Assembly (NCBI RefSeq): GCF_948329515.1
Contig: NZ_CAOJCN010000007.1
Location: 184,506 to 248,505 of the forward strand
Length of the DNA: 64,000 nucleotides
Direction: 5' to 3'
From: Cohnella rhizoplanae
Lineage (GTDB): Bacteria; Bacillota; Bacilli; Paenibacillales; Paenibacillaceae
Part shown: positions 17,701-25,436 of the stretch, in pieces
How the letters are laid out: every line of letters starts with the position of its first letter
Numbering within the stretch: position 1 is the first letter of the stretch
The notes under the pieces: generated by a model
What the model saw: only the letters and a program-made list of their open reading frames with translations
The model's database searches: none
What the model was told of the DNA's origin: nothing
Translations under genes and position numbers: made by a program

Positions 17701-19397
17701 CGTACGAGGAAGTACGCTTTATTCTCGTAAATCTTATAAATTTGCTTGAGCTCGGGTTTGCCGGGAGTCGTGTGCACGAGCGCAATCTCTACGCCCTTGC
17801 CGAAGCCGTCCTCGATCGGCTTCGGCGCCCCGGCGATCTCGTGATGCGCGTAAGCCTTCGTTTCCAGCAGCTCTTCGCCCAGCTTCAGGGCGCCGTATAC
17901 GCCCGTCATATGCTGGCCGAGCCGCCAGTCGTAGCCGGCATAGCCGGACTTGTCGTTGAGGCTGATGTCGTAAGCGCCGTTCGAGACCATCAGCCCGTAC
18001 GTATACTGCGTCACGGAGATCGCGCCGTAATCGGCCGTCGCGCCCGGATCGCCCAGCGTGCCGAGCTCTTCGTCCGGCGTGTCCGTCTCCGACGCCTTGG
18101 CTGGCTCGACGACGATCCGGTCGATGTCCGGCGCGTAGCCGTCGCCGTCCGAGATCGCGATCGTATTCGCGCCCGCCGCAAGACGCAGCGTCACGTCGTA
18201 GGTGCCGACCGTGTCCCAGTCCGGCGTCTTGGGCGGCTCGAAGTACTCGTCCGCGCCCTCGTTCGCACGGATATAGAAGCCGCGCGGATCGCCTGATATA
18301 TAAGCGACGGTGACCTTATAATCGCCGCTCATCGGAGCGGCAATACCGGTGAAGACGATCGAGCTGCCCTGGTACAGGCCGCCAACCTTCTTGCCTCCCG
18401 ACGCCGCCGGACTGTCCGAGACGCCCGCGTTGCCGCTTAATACGTTCGTCTCGTCTTCCGCCTCGTAGCCGACCGTGAAGGGAATGACCTCGATGCGGTC
18501 GATATCGGGCGAGTACCAGTCGTGATCGGAGAAGACGATCTCATTGGCGCCCTTGCGCAGCTCCACCGAGGCATCGTAGGTCCCGACAGTGTTCCAGTCG
18601 GCCGTCTTCGGCAGGTCCAGCATGTTGTCCGCGCCGTCGTTGACCTTCATGTACACCGGACGCTGATCGCCCGAGATGTAATAGAGCCGGATGAGATAGA
18701 CGCCTGCCGCGGACACGTCGACGTCCTTGAACGTCAGCGAGCTGCCTTGGTACAAATCGCCCACCTTCTTGCCGCCCGAGCTGATCGGACTGTCCGAGAC
18801 GGAGGCATGCCCCGTCAGCGCGTTGCCCGGCGCTTCCGCTTCGAACGTCGTACCGGTCAGCTCCTTCAGCCAGTCGTCGTCCGGTTCTTCCGAGCCGGGA
18901 TCCTGATCCTCCACCCGTTCGCCCACGACGATCCGGTCGATGTCGGGCGCGTACCAGTTGTTGTCGTCGATGAGAATCGTATTGATGCCTGCCTGCAGCG
19001 GGAGCGTCAGCTCGTAGCTGCCGACGGTGTCCCAATCCGTCGTTTTCGGCGGGTCTTCGTATTGTTTATCGCCGCCGTTCGCGCTAACGTTGAACGACCG
19101 CTGATCGCCCGAGATGTAGTACACGGTGATCTTGTAATTGCCGTCCGCGTCGACTTCGACGCCGTTGAACTGAACGGAGCTGCCTTGATACAGGTTGCCC
19201 ACCTTCTTGCCGCCTGACGCGGCTTCGTTGTCCGCGACCGCCGCGTTCCCGGTCAGCGCATTCGCCGGCGACTCCGCCTCGTAGACGTTCGCCGTATCCG
19301 CGAACGCGCGCGGGGCGAGGCTTCCTCCGCCGCCTGCAGCGAGACAGACGAGCAAGAGCAGCAGCAAGCCTTTTCTCCATAAGCGCATCAACATCAT
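14730..19397 (-). CDS. Secreted CBM35 - alpha-galactosidase-like hydrolase - SLH surface protein
   Basis: 1555 residues. Order: signal peptide (LLLLLLVCLAAGGGG); three tandem carbohydrate-binding modules of CBM35 type (about 36-160, 183-303, 303-432), each with YEAE/FEAE, GGKKVGxLYQGSS and YAPDIDRIVV-like blocks; a clan GH-D catalytic unit (about 450-1110) with GWNSW (about 736), YIKLDFLTHG nucleophile region (about 876) and RRISCDTYG acid/base region (about 936); a (PGQ)n linker (about 1119-1154); a beta domain; and three SLH motifs (from about 1366, 1424 and 1509) that hold the protein to secondary cell-wall polymer. The barrel is paralogous to the cytosolic enzyme at 8211-10283. Its promoter matches that of the importer operon. 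GGAGGGGG precedes the ATG pair. Confidence 0.9.
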   Translation of the reverse strand: MMLMRLWRKGLLLLLLVCLAAGGGGSLAPRAFADTANVYEAESPANALTGNAAVADNEAASGGKKVGNLYQGSSVQFNGVEVDADGNYKITVYYISGDQRSFNVSANGGDKQYEDPPKTTDWDTVGSYELTLPLQAGINTILIDDNNWYAPDIDRIVVGERVEDQDPGSEEPDDDWLKELTGTTFEAEAPGNALTGHASVSDSPISSGGKKVGDLYQGSSLTFKDVDVSAAGVYLIRLYYISGDQRPVYMKVNDGADNMLDLPKTADWNTVGTYDASVELRKGANEIVFSDHDWYSPDIDRIEVIPFTVGYEAEDETNVLSGNAGVSDSPAASGGKKVGGLYQGSSIVFTGIAAPMSGDYKVTVAYISGDPRGFYIRANEGADEYFEPPKTPDWDTVGTYDVTLRLAAGANTIAISDGDGYAPDIDRIVVEPAKASETDTPDEELGTLGDPGATADYGAISVTQYTYGLMVSNGAYDISLNDKSGYAGYDWRLGQHMTGVYGALKLGEELLETKAYAHHEIAGAPKPIEDGFGKGVEIALVHTTPGKPELKQIYKIYENKAYFLVRLDAAGDAALTSNYMAPIALKRKSGVDIGVSADNRVLTVPFDNDAWVRYKSQPMNRTDTSYEATAIYNASTRAGLVIGSVTHDVWKTGIDWTGAVDRLNALTVYGGAATPATRDSQPHGSVSGSEISSPTVMVGAYEDYRTGLTAYGEANAVVAPKLALSPDLPDGVPVGWNSWGAYGSSLSLQNVLDVSDYFKNTLTEFNNDGNVYINMDSYWDNLNDGQLAQAVSKIKSNGQQAGIYWAPFVYWGSNMSQPVEGTDGQYTYGDIVLKDASGQPLPTLDGAYPLDVTHPGAKLRMDYYLNKFKSLGFTYIKLDFLTHGSLEGQHYDPAVTTGIQAYNQGMAYVNQVLDGKMFISESIAPIFPSQYAHARRISCDTYGKINETEYELNSLTYGFWQNGTIYGYTDPDHLALSRADSLEEARSRVNSGVISGTVLLDSDDVNDPKARTYMEALYGNRDVIGLALKGRAFMPLEGNTGANAADVFVLKDGEDYYLAVFNYNAKDAADKTIDLGRAGLDASRKYAAKDLWTGEATDVTGTLHLTLEPAASKLLRLTAPGQPGQPGQPGQPGQPGQPGQPGQPGQPGQPGQPGEQPGNQPGNPPGVPGTATDGKVVLTEAMLGQNGEQGPATVQVKDDAREIALSGKLAAAIAGRGLSVRAGALSLDLPAAVLKQLLDRLPAAQRDGGEIAVVLNPVESSQATGLAGQAGSATGSKAALKGAVYTLKLTVAPAGGTAETVPEFAAPVALTLGTEPGFEFSRGGIYRLGEQGKPAYVPGKFAEGAVTADIRSPGVYAVLELDRAFADVPASHWAAGVIREMAAKLYVEGAGNGAFLPGAAVTRAEFAALLARGLGLAPLAAQDRFADVDPASWYAGYVATAAEQGLVSGRSADAFAPGAPISREEIAVMLMRAYAWQSERDAAGGASAGTSPDSSAGTSAGTFADAGDISSWSASAVEEAAGLDLLQGRGGGTFAPKAPATRAEAAQLLYALIRP
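15935..16040. repeat. 9-bp tandem repeat encoding the Pro-Gly-Gln linker
   Basis: Inside the surface hydrolase gene about ten copies of TGTCCTGGC (plus strand; CCAGGACAG-type codons on the coding strand) encode a collagen-like PGQ tract joining the catalytic and C-terminal parts. Near-identical codons make slippage and length variation in steps of three residues likely. Confidence 0.85.
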
Positions 19398-19450
19398 CTT
19401 CCCCCTCCGTATTTTCGGTCATGACCATCGTCAACGCGGTCTGCGTTTCA

Positions 19451-19517
19451 TTCATTATAGGAACGCGATTGAGACCGTTTCCATAACCCGATTTACGGAA
19501 ACGCAACGCTAAATAAC
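19451..19517 (-). promoter_or_regulatory. Activator-type promoter of the surface hydrolase gene (shared 67-bp element)
   Basis: Same layout as 14161-14227: distal GTTATTTAGCGTTGCGTTTC, a perfect TTTCC...GGAAA inverted repeat, then TATAAT (19454-19459, minus strand) with no -35 box. The predicted start is about 50 nt before the ATG. It lies back to back with the YesN promoter. Confidence 0.65.
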
Positions 19518-19536
19518 GGATTTTACGGTTAGGCCA

Positions 19537-19565
19537 TTGTTGAATCGGAGCATACCTTTTAAAAT
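19537..19565 (+). promoter_or_regulatory. SigA-type promoter of the YesN/YesM operon
   Basis: TTGTTG (19537-19542) and TAAAAT (19560-19565) are 17 bp apart, about 40 bp before the response regulator ATG. Confidence 0.45.
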
Positions 19566-19604
19566 AAGACCTGCATCGGGAGTCTGAATGCGGAGGCGCC
19601 GGAC

Positions 19605-21170
19605 ATGTATAAAATATTGCTGGTGGACGACGAAAAGCTGGAACTGGAAGCGATTGCACAATATGTCCGGTGGGAGGACATGGGCATCGCCGTGGCGGAT
19701 ACAGCCAAGAACGGCCGGGAAGCGCTTCAGAAAATGAGCCAATGCAAACCCGACATCATCCTCACGGACGTGCGCATGCCCGTCATGGACGGATTGGAGT
19801 TCGCGCGGAAGGCCAAGCAGGTCGACAAACACGTCAAACTCGTGTTCCTGAGCGGACACGACGAATTTCAATATATCAAGGCCGCCTTGTCCGTCGAGGC
19901 GGTGGGCTATCTGCTAAAGCCGGTCGATCACGAGGAACTGGCCGGGGTCATGCAGCGGGTGATCCGCAAGTGCGAGGAGGACAAGCAGCTTCTCGGCTCG
20001 GCCGAAGGGTTGAAGGAAAGGCTCGTCCGCTCGCTCGCGTTCGAGACGGATCCGGACGAACGCAGGAACTGGATTCAGAAAATCGAGAGACTGCCCCGCC
20101 CGCTTCCCTTGTCGGGAAGATACAAGATCGCATACGCGAGCATCCACGCGGGGTCGCCCGGCGTGCGGCCGGCCGAGCTGTTCGCCGACATTCAGCGCGC
20201 GCTCGAACGCCGGGGCGAGCATCACTACGCGTGGTACCTGGACGAGGAACGGTTTTGCGCGATTTATTACCTGCGGCCGCCGGCGCAAGCGGATGAAGCC
20301 GATAATGACGGCGAGACGGCGGATTTCTGGAAGGCGCTGCGCGGCGAGTTCGAGTCCCGCGGCGCCGCGTTATCCGTCGGTCTCTCGGGAGAAGGACGGC
20401 ATCTGATCGACCTGCACGACCGCTTCGAGGAAGCCAAGCTCGCGCACGCTTCGCGCTTCTACGACGGCGACCTCGCGATACGCGCCTACAGCCCGTTCGA
20501 ATCCCCGCGGATGCCGACGGTCGATCTGGCCGCCGCCGCGGCCGGCATCGGATCGGCGATCTCCCATGCGAGGACGGACGAGATCGATCGGCAGGTCGCC
20601 GGCTTCCTGGCGCCGTACGCGGCGAACCGGACGCCCCGGGAGATTATCGTCTCCGAGGCCGCGCACCTGCTGTCCGAGCTCGAGCGGCAGTACGCGCCGC
20701 TGCTCGAAGCGACCGAGGGCGCCCGCGAACGGCAGGAGGAGAATTGGAAAAAGATCATGGAGCCGGATTCCCTGGAGGAGCTGCGCGCTCAGCTGGCCGC
20801 TTGGTGCCGGACGCTCGCCGGCATGATCGAGGCTCGGGACAAAGACAAGAACATGCCGATCGTGCAGCGCGTCATGGAGGCGATCGACGTCCGCTACAGT
20901 CAGGCGCTCACCGTCGAGCAGCTGGCCGCCGAGGTGTATCTATCCCCCAACTATATTCGCACGCTGTTCAAGGAAAAGACCGGGGAGACGATCCTGGAGT
21001 ATTTGACCAGGGTGCGGATTAAAAGCGCTGCCGAGCTGCTCAAGGACAAGTCGCTGCGGATCCACGAGATTTCCAAGGCGGTCGGCTACGAGAACGTTTC
21101 GTACTTTTGCGCGCTGTTCCAGAAGCACCGTGGCGTCACGCCTAACGATTACCGCAAAAAACTGCTTTAA
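19605..21170 (+). CDS. Two-component response regulator, YesN/AraC type
   Basis: 521-residue transcription factor. Receiver domain with DD at 8-9, phospho-acceptor Asp 55 (ILTDVRMPVMDG) and Lys in LLKPVD; a long middle region; and a C-terminal AraC/XylS double HTH from about residue 420 (LTVEQLAAEVYLSPNYIRTL, then KAVGYENVSYFCALFQKHRG). It is encoded 12 bp upstream of its cognate kinase and divergent from the surface hydrolase gene, whose promoter element recurs before the importer operon; I infer it activates both. GGAGG lies 8 nt before the ATG. Confidence 0.92.
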   Translation: MYKILLVDDEKLELEAIAQYVRWEDMGIAVADTAKNGREALQKMSQCKPDIILTDVRMPVMDGLEFARKAKQVDKHVKLVFLSGHDEFQYIKAALSVEAVGYLLKPVDHEELAGVMQRVIRKCEEDKQLLGSAEGLKERLVRSLAFETDPDERRNWIQKIERLPRPLPLSGRYKIAYASIHAGSPGVRPAELFADIQRALERRGEHHYAWYLDEERFCAIYYLRPPAQADEADNDGETADFWKALRGEFESRGAALSVGLSGEGRHLIDLHDRFEEAKLAHASRFYDGDLAIRAYSPFESPRMPTVDLAAAAAGIGSAISHARTDEIDRQVAGFLAPYAANRTPREIIVSEAAHLLSELERQYAPLLEATEGARERQEENWKKIMEPDSLEELRAQLAAWCRTLAGMIEARDKDKNMPIVQRVMEAIDVRYSQALTVEQLAAEVYLSPNYIRTLFKEKTGETILEYLTRVRIKSAAELLKDKSLRIHEISKAVGYENVSYFCALFQKHRGVTPNDYRKKLL

Positions 21171-21182
21171 GGAAGGAGCCCC

Positions 21183-22958
21183 ATGCGCAGATTCCTGAAC
21201 CGTAACCTGACATCGCCTTTTTTGAATCTGAGCATGCGGGGCAAGCTGTTCTCGTTGTTCCTGCTTGTCGCCTTCATTCCGCTGCTGTCTTTCGTCTATT
21301 ATTCCTACCATACCGTCAAGAGCCAGCTGATCGAGCAGACGTTCTCAAGCGCGGCGCTCATGACGTCTCAGATCAACAGCAATCTGGAGAACAAGCTGGA
21401 CAATTACAATAAAATATCGGCCTCCCTCTATCTGGACGAGACGCTGCAGGATTATCTGGTCAAGTCCTATCGGGAAGACGCGGAATTTCTCGACGCCTAC
21501 CGCTACATCGACAATGTCATGAACAACGTGCTCACGACCAATCCGGAGGTATTCGGCATCGCGATCTACACGACCAACGCCTCCATGCATATCGACGATA
21601 CGTTCATCAAGCCGATGACCGAAGTCATCGAGCGGAAGCCGTGGTTCCACAAGGTGCAGAATACGTACGGCAACGTCATCTTTACCATCACGCCCGCTCA
21701 GCCGGCCGATCCGCCGCGCAAGGCGACGCCGCCGATGTTCACGCTCGTCCGCTACTTGAATTACAACAGCCTGAACTTTCCGTACGGCATCCTGACGATC
21801 GACATTCAGGAATCCGAGCTGTACGCGCTCATCGACAAGGAGGACAAGGACAAGGACATCTATATAGTCGACGAGCAGGGAACGATCGTGTCCGGCAAGG
21901 ACAAATCGAGGCTGAACGCGAATATCGGGGAGTGGCTCGCCCTTCCGGTGCAGACGGACGGCTCGGGCAGGTTCGAGGCCGAATACGAGGGGGAAAAGGT
22001 GCTGGTCGTGTACAACGCGATCCGCAGCGGCTGGAAGACGATCTCGATCATCCCTTACAGCGGGTTCATGGAAGCCGCGAACCGGTCGACGCACCGTCTC
22101 CTCCTCATCGCGTCCGTCTGCCTGCTGCTCTGCATGGTGCTCATCTATGCGGTCGCGCGGCTCTCGACCAAGCGCATCGAGACGCTGCTCAAAAATATCC
22201 GGCGGCTCGAGCGGGAGGACTTCGATCTCGTCTCCATGAAAATGGGACATGACGAGATCGGACAAATGTCTTTTGCGCTGCACAAAATGGCCGCCCGCTT
22301 CAAAAACCTGATCAACGAGGTATACAAGAAGGAAATTTCCAGGCAAGAGGCCGAGCTTGGGATGCTGCAGGCGCAGATCAATCCCCATTTCCTGTACAAC
22401 ACGCTGGCCTCGATCTCCGCGCTCGCCATGAAAAACCACGACCGCCGCACGCAGGACATGGTCTCCCACTTGGCCAAGTTCTATCGTATCTCCCTGAACA
22501 AAGGGAAGAGCATCATCTCGCTGAGCGAGGAGCTCAAGCTGACGCATAATTATATCGCCATTCAGCAGATTCGCTACGAGGATCTCATCCACATCCACTA
22601 CCGTATAGAGGATGATGTCCGCAGCTTCCCGACCGTGAAGCTCACCCTGCAGCCCTTTATCGAGAACAGCATCCGCCACGGACTGTGGGACGACGACTAC
22701 GGGATCGGCATCGTGATCAAGGCATACCGGAGAGACGACGATATCTACCTCGAGGTCATCGACGACGGCATGGGCATGCCGCAGGACAAGCTCGCCTGCA
22801 GCGCCTCGCTGCAGGAGCTCGGCTACGGCATCTCCAACGTCGACCAGCGGATCAAGCTCGCGTTCGGCGCTGAATACGGCGTCTCGATCTATAGTCGCCT
22901 CGGCATCGGCACGCAGGTCGTCGTGCGGCTGCCGTCGGGCGGCGTGTCCGACGTATGA
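21183..22958 (+). CDS. Sensor histidine kinase, YesM type
   Basis: 591 residues. Two membrane helices (about 19-40 and 305-325) flank a large extracellular sensor region (dCACHE-like, inferred from size). A HAMP segment follows, then a His_kinase domain with the phospho-acceptor in QAQINPHFLYNTL (about residue 402) and an ATPase domain with N box FIENSIRHG and G1 box EVIDDGMGMP. Such kinases usually sense extracellular sugars, sometimes through the SBP. AAGGAAGGAG precedes the ATG. Confidence 0.92.
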   Translation: MRRFLNRNLTSPFLNLSMRGKLFSLFLLVAFIPLLSFVYYSYHTVKSQLIEQTFSSAALMTSQINSNLENKLDNYNKISASLYLDETLQDYLVKSYREDAEFLDAYRYIDNVMNNVLTTNPEVFGIAIYTTNASMHIDDTFIKPMTEVIERKPWFHKVQNTYGNVIFTITPAQPADPPRKATPPMFTLVRYLNYNSLNFPYGILTIDIQESELYALIDKEDKDKDIYIVDEQGTIVSGKDKSRLNANIGEWLALPVQTDGSGRFEAEYEGEKVLVVYNAIRSGWKTISIIPYSGFMEAANRSTHRLLLIASVCLLLCMVLIYAVARLSTKRIETLLKNIRRLEREDFDLVSMKMGHDEIGQMSFALHKMAARFKNLINEVYKKEISRQEAELGMLQAQINPHFLYNTLASISALAMKNHDRRTQDMVSHLAKFYRISLNKGKSIISLSEELKLTHNYIAIQQIRYEDLIHIHYRIEDDVRSFPTVKLTLQPFIENSIRHGLWDDDYGIGIVIKAYRRDDDIYLEVIDDGMGMPQDKLACSASLQELGYGISNVDQRIKLAFGAEYGVSIYSRLGIGTQVVVRLPSGGVSDV

Positions 22959-22982
22959 ACGAGGGCATCGGAGAAAATGACG

Positions 22983-23026
22983 AAGGCCGCATCGGCAAGG
23001 ATAACCTTGCGATGCGGCCTTTGTTA
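22983..23026. terminator. Bidirectional terminator after the YesM gene
   Basis: Arms AAGGCCGCATCG-GCAAGG and CCTTGCGATGCGGCCTT pair with one bulged G around ATAA, then TTTGTT on the plus strand. On the minus strand CATTTTCTCC follows. It serves two convergent genes. Confidence 0.75.
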
Positions 23027-23044
23027 GGTCGTAACCCGTTAAAC

Positions 23045-25234
23045 TTATACGCGCTTGATGCGCCAGGTCGCGCTCTGGAAGTCGCCCTCCAGCTGCGGCA
23101 CCGGGAGACCCGCATGCATCAGTTGATCGCCGCCGAACCGCTCACCGCTGCCCGCGACCTCATAGTCTGCATTCGGGTCGAGTCCGGCAAGGCGGAGCCA
23201 GTCGATCGGCGCGTTCGGCTGGGCGAGCACGCGGAAGAACGCGACGAACGCCTCGGACTTGTCGGCGGATACGATCATCCACGCCGTGTCGTTGCCTTCG
23301 AACGGACTCCTGAGGCGATACAGGTCGCCGAACTGCACGAGCTCGCGCAGCTCCTTATATGCTTCGACCTGCGCTTTTACCTCTTCTTTTTCATCCGGCG
23401 TGAACTTGGTCAGGTCGAGCTCGTAGCCGAAGTTCCCCGACATCGCCACGTCCCCGCGCATCTTGAGCGACGTCACCCGGTGCACCTGATGGTTCGGTAC
23501 GGCCGATACGTGCGCGCCCATCGAGCTGATCGGATAGACGAGGCTCGTCCCGTATTGAATCTTGAGCCGGCATACGGCGTCCGAGTTGTCGCTCGTCCAG
23601 GTCTGCGGCATGTAATGGAGCATCCCCGGATCGAACCTTCCGCCGCCGCCGGAGCAGCTCTCGAACAGAATGTGCGGGAACCGGGAAGTAATCGTCTCGA
23701 GCACGCGGTACAGGCCGAGCATATAACGGTGCGCGGTCTCGCGCTGACGCTCGGGCGGCAGCAGCGCTGAGCCGATCTCGGTCATGTTGCGGTTCATGTC
23801 CCACTTCACGTAGGCGATCGGCGCGGAAGCCAGTACGCCGCCTATCGTATCGATAATATAGTCGCAGACGTCGTCGCGCGACAGATCGAGGATCAGCTGG
23901 CGGCGGCCCTGGGATCTTCTGCGGCCTTCGACGTGCAGGCACCATTCCGGATGCGCACGGTACAGGTCGCTGTCCGGCGAGATCATCTCCGGTTCGAACC
24001 AGAGGCCGAACTGCAGGCCGTGCCCGTTCACCCTTTTCGCCAGATCGTCCAGTCCCTGCGGCAGCTTCTTCAGGTCGACCTTCCAGTCGCCCAGCGAGGT
24101 CGTGTCGTCGTTGCGGTAGCCAAACCAGCCGTCGTCGAGCACGAACAGTTCGATGCCGAGCCGGCTGCCCTCCTCCGCGATCGCGGCGATCTTGTCCGCG
24201 GTAAAGTCGAAGTAGGTCGCCTCCCAGTTGTTCACCAGGACAGGACGCGAGCGGTCGCGGAATTCGCCGCGGCACAGGCGGCTGCGGTACAGCCGGTGGT
24301 AGACTCTGCTCATGCCGCCCAAGCCTTCGTTTGAGTATACGAGCACGGCCTCTGGCGTCTGGAACGATTGGCCGGGCGCTAGCAGCCATTCGAAGTCGAA
24401 CGGGTTGATACCGATCGATACGCGCGTCGTGCGGAACTGATCCACCTCGGCGGATGCCGCGAAGCTGCCGCTGTACACGAGGCTGAAGCCGTAGACGTCG
24501 CCGCGCTCCTCGCCGGCATCCGGCGACAGCAGCGCGAGGAATGGGTTGTGCTGATGCGAGCTGGAGCCGCGCCGGCTCTCGATGCCCTGCTGCCCCTGTA
24601 CGATGGCCCGGCGGGAGATGTTGCGCTCGTTCGCCCAGGCGCCGTTCAGGTGGACCAGCTCGAAGTCCGCATGCTTGAAGTCGACGCTGGCGCTCAGCGA
24701 CTTCAAGATGCGGACAGGTTCCGCGCTCTCGTTGACGTAGCGAACCGAGCGGGCGATCGCGTCCGAATCGCGGAACGCCGTGTAGCTCAGAATCGCGAGC
24801 ATGCCCGAGTGGCGATCCGCAAGCGTCAGCTCCAGGGTCTCCGCTTCTTCGTCGGATTCCGCGTAGGTTGCGGGCAGTCCTTCAAGCTGCGGTTTGCCGG
24901 CGAAAATGCGGTGGTCGCGATAGACCAGCTCCGCGACGGTCGTACCGTCCGAGAGCGCGAATTGGTATGCCGGGTTGCGGAAATCGCCCGAACCGTACCC
25001 CGGATATTCCTGGGTCAGCGAGTCCAGCGACAGGATCGGCTTGTCCGGATTCACCGTCGGGCTGAAGCTCGAGCGCTCGCGCAGCGTCAGGCTGCCCGGC
25101 CAAGATGCGTTCCTGAGCCTGGGACCCCAATAGACGTGTGCGGGATAAAGACCCTCCACTATAGTAAATATGTAGCTTGTATTCGGCGTTTGCAGATGGA
25201 AGGTCTGATGCTCCCTGTCGAATGAAATGGCCAT
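23045..25234 (-). CDS. Alpha-galactosidase, GH36
   Basis: 729 residues, the standard length, no signal peptide. It hydrolyses alpha-galactosyl linkages in raffinose-type or galactomannan oligosaccharides in the cytosol. N-terminal beta supersandwich; TIM barrel with FVLDDGWFGYRNDDTTSLGD, the nucleophile Asp in YVKWDMNRNMTE (about residue 476) and the acid/base Asp in WTSDNSD (about 545) after the CSGGGGRFDPGML motif. GGAGG lies before the ATG. It is convergent with YesM and probably belongs functionally with the carbohydrate locus, although its upstream region lacks the shared 67-bp element. Confidence 0.93.
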   Translation of the reverse strand: MAISFDREHQTFHLQTPNTSYIFTIVEGLYPAHVYWGPRLRNASWPGSLTLRERSSFSPTVNPDKPILSLDSLTQEYPGYGSGDFRNPAYQFALSDGTTVAELVYRDHRIFAGKPQLEGLPATYAESDEEAETLELTLADRHSGMLAILSYTAFRDSDAIARSVRYVNESAEPVRILKSLSASVDFKHADFELVHLNGAWANERNISRRAIVQGQQGIESRRGSSSHQHNPFLALLSPDAGEERGDVYGFSLVYSGSFAASAEVDQFRTTRVSIGINPFDFEWLLAPGQSFQTPEAVLVYSNEGLGGMSRVYHRLYRSRLCRGEFRDRSRPVLVNNWEATYFDFTADKIAAIAEEGSRLGIELFVLDDGWFGYRNDDTTSLGDWKVDLKKLPQGLDDLAKRVNGHGLQFGLWFEPEMISPDSDLYRAHPEWCLHVEGRRRSQGRRQLILDLSRDDVCDYIIDTIGGVLASAPIAYVKWDMNRNMTEIGSALLPPERQRETAHRYMLGLYRVLETITSRFPHILFESCSGGGGRFDPGMLHYMPQTWTSDNSDAVCRLKIQYGTSLVYPISSMGAHVSAVPNHQVHRVTSLKMRGDVAMSGNFGYELDLTKFTPDEKEEVKAQVEAYKELRELVQFGDLYRLRSPFEGNDTAWMIVSADKSEAFVAFFRVLAQPNAPIDWLRLAGLDPNADYEVAGSGERFGGDQLMHAGLPVPQLEGDFQSATWRIKRV

Positions 25235-25371
25235 GGGGGGCCTCCTTTAATGGAATGATTCTATCCAGATAGCATACCGGAATCGGGTGCGCGGATACAT
25301 GGAATAAAGACACTTTTATATGTTTTTATGTGACCTAGGGGTTGTTGCCGCGCAATCTGTCCCGCCGCCGC

Positions 25372-25400
25372 TTTTCACGGGACGCCACTTCTCCTATAAT
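25372..25400 (+). promoter_or_regulatory. Promoter of the dehydrogenase-PilZ gene
   Basis: A perfect TATAAT (25395-25400) stands 17 bp after TTTTCA (25372-25377), about 36 bp before the ATG. Confidence 0.5.
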
Positions 25401-25436
25401 GAAGGAATTGAATCGAATTATGGGAGGGAAATACGG

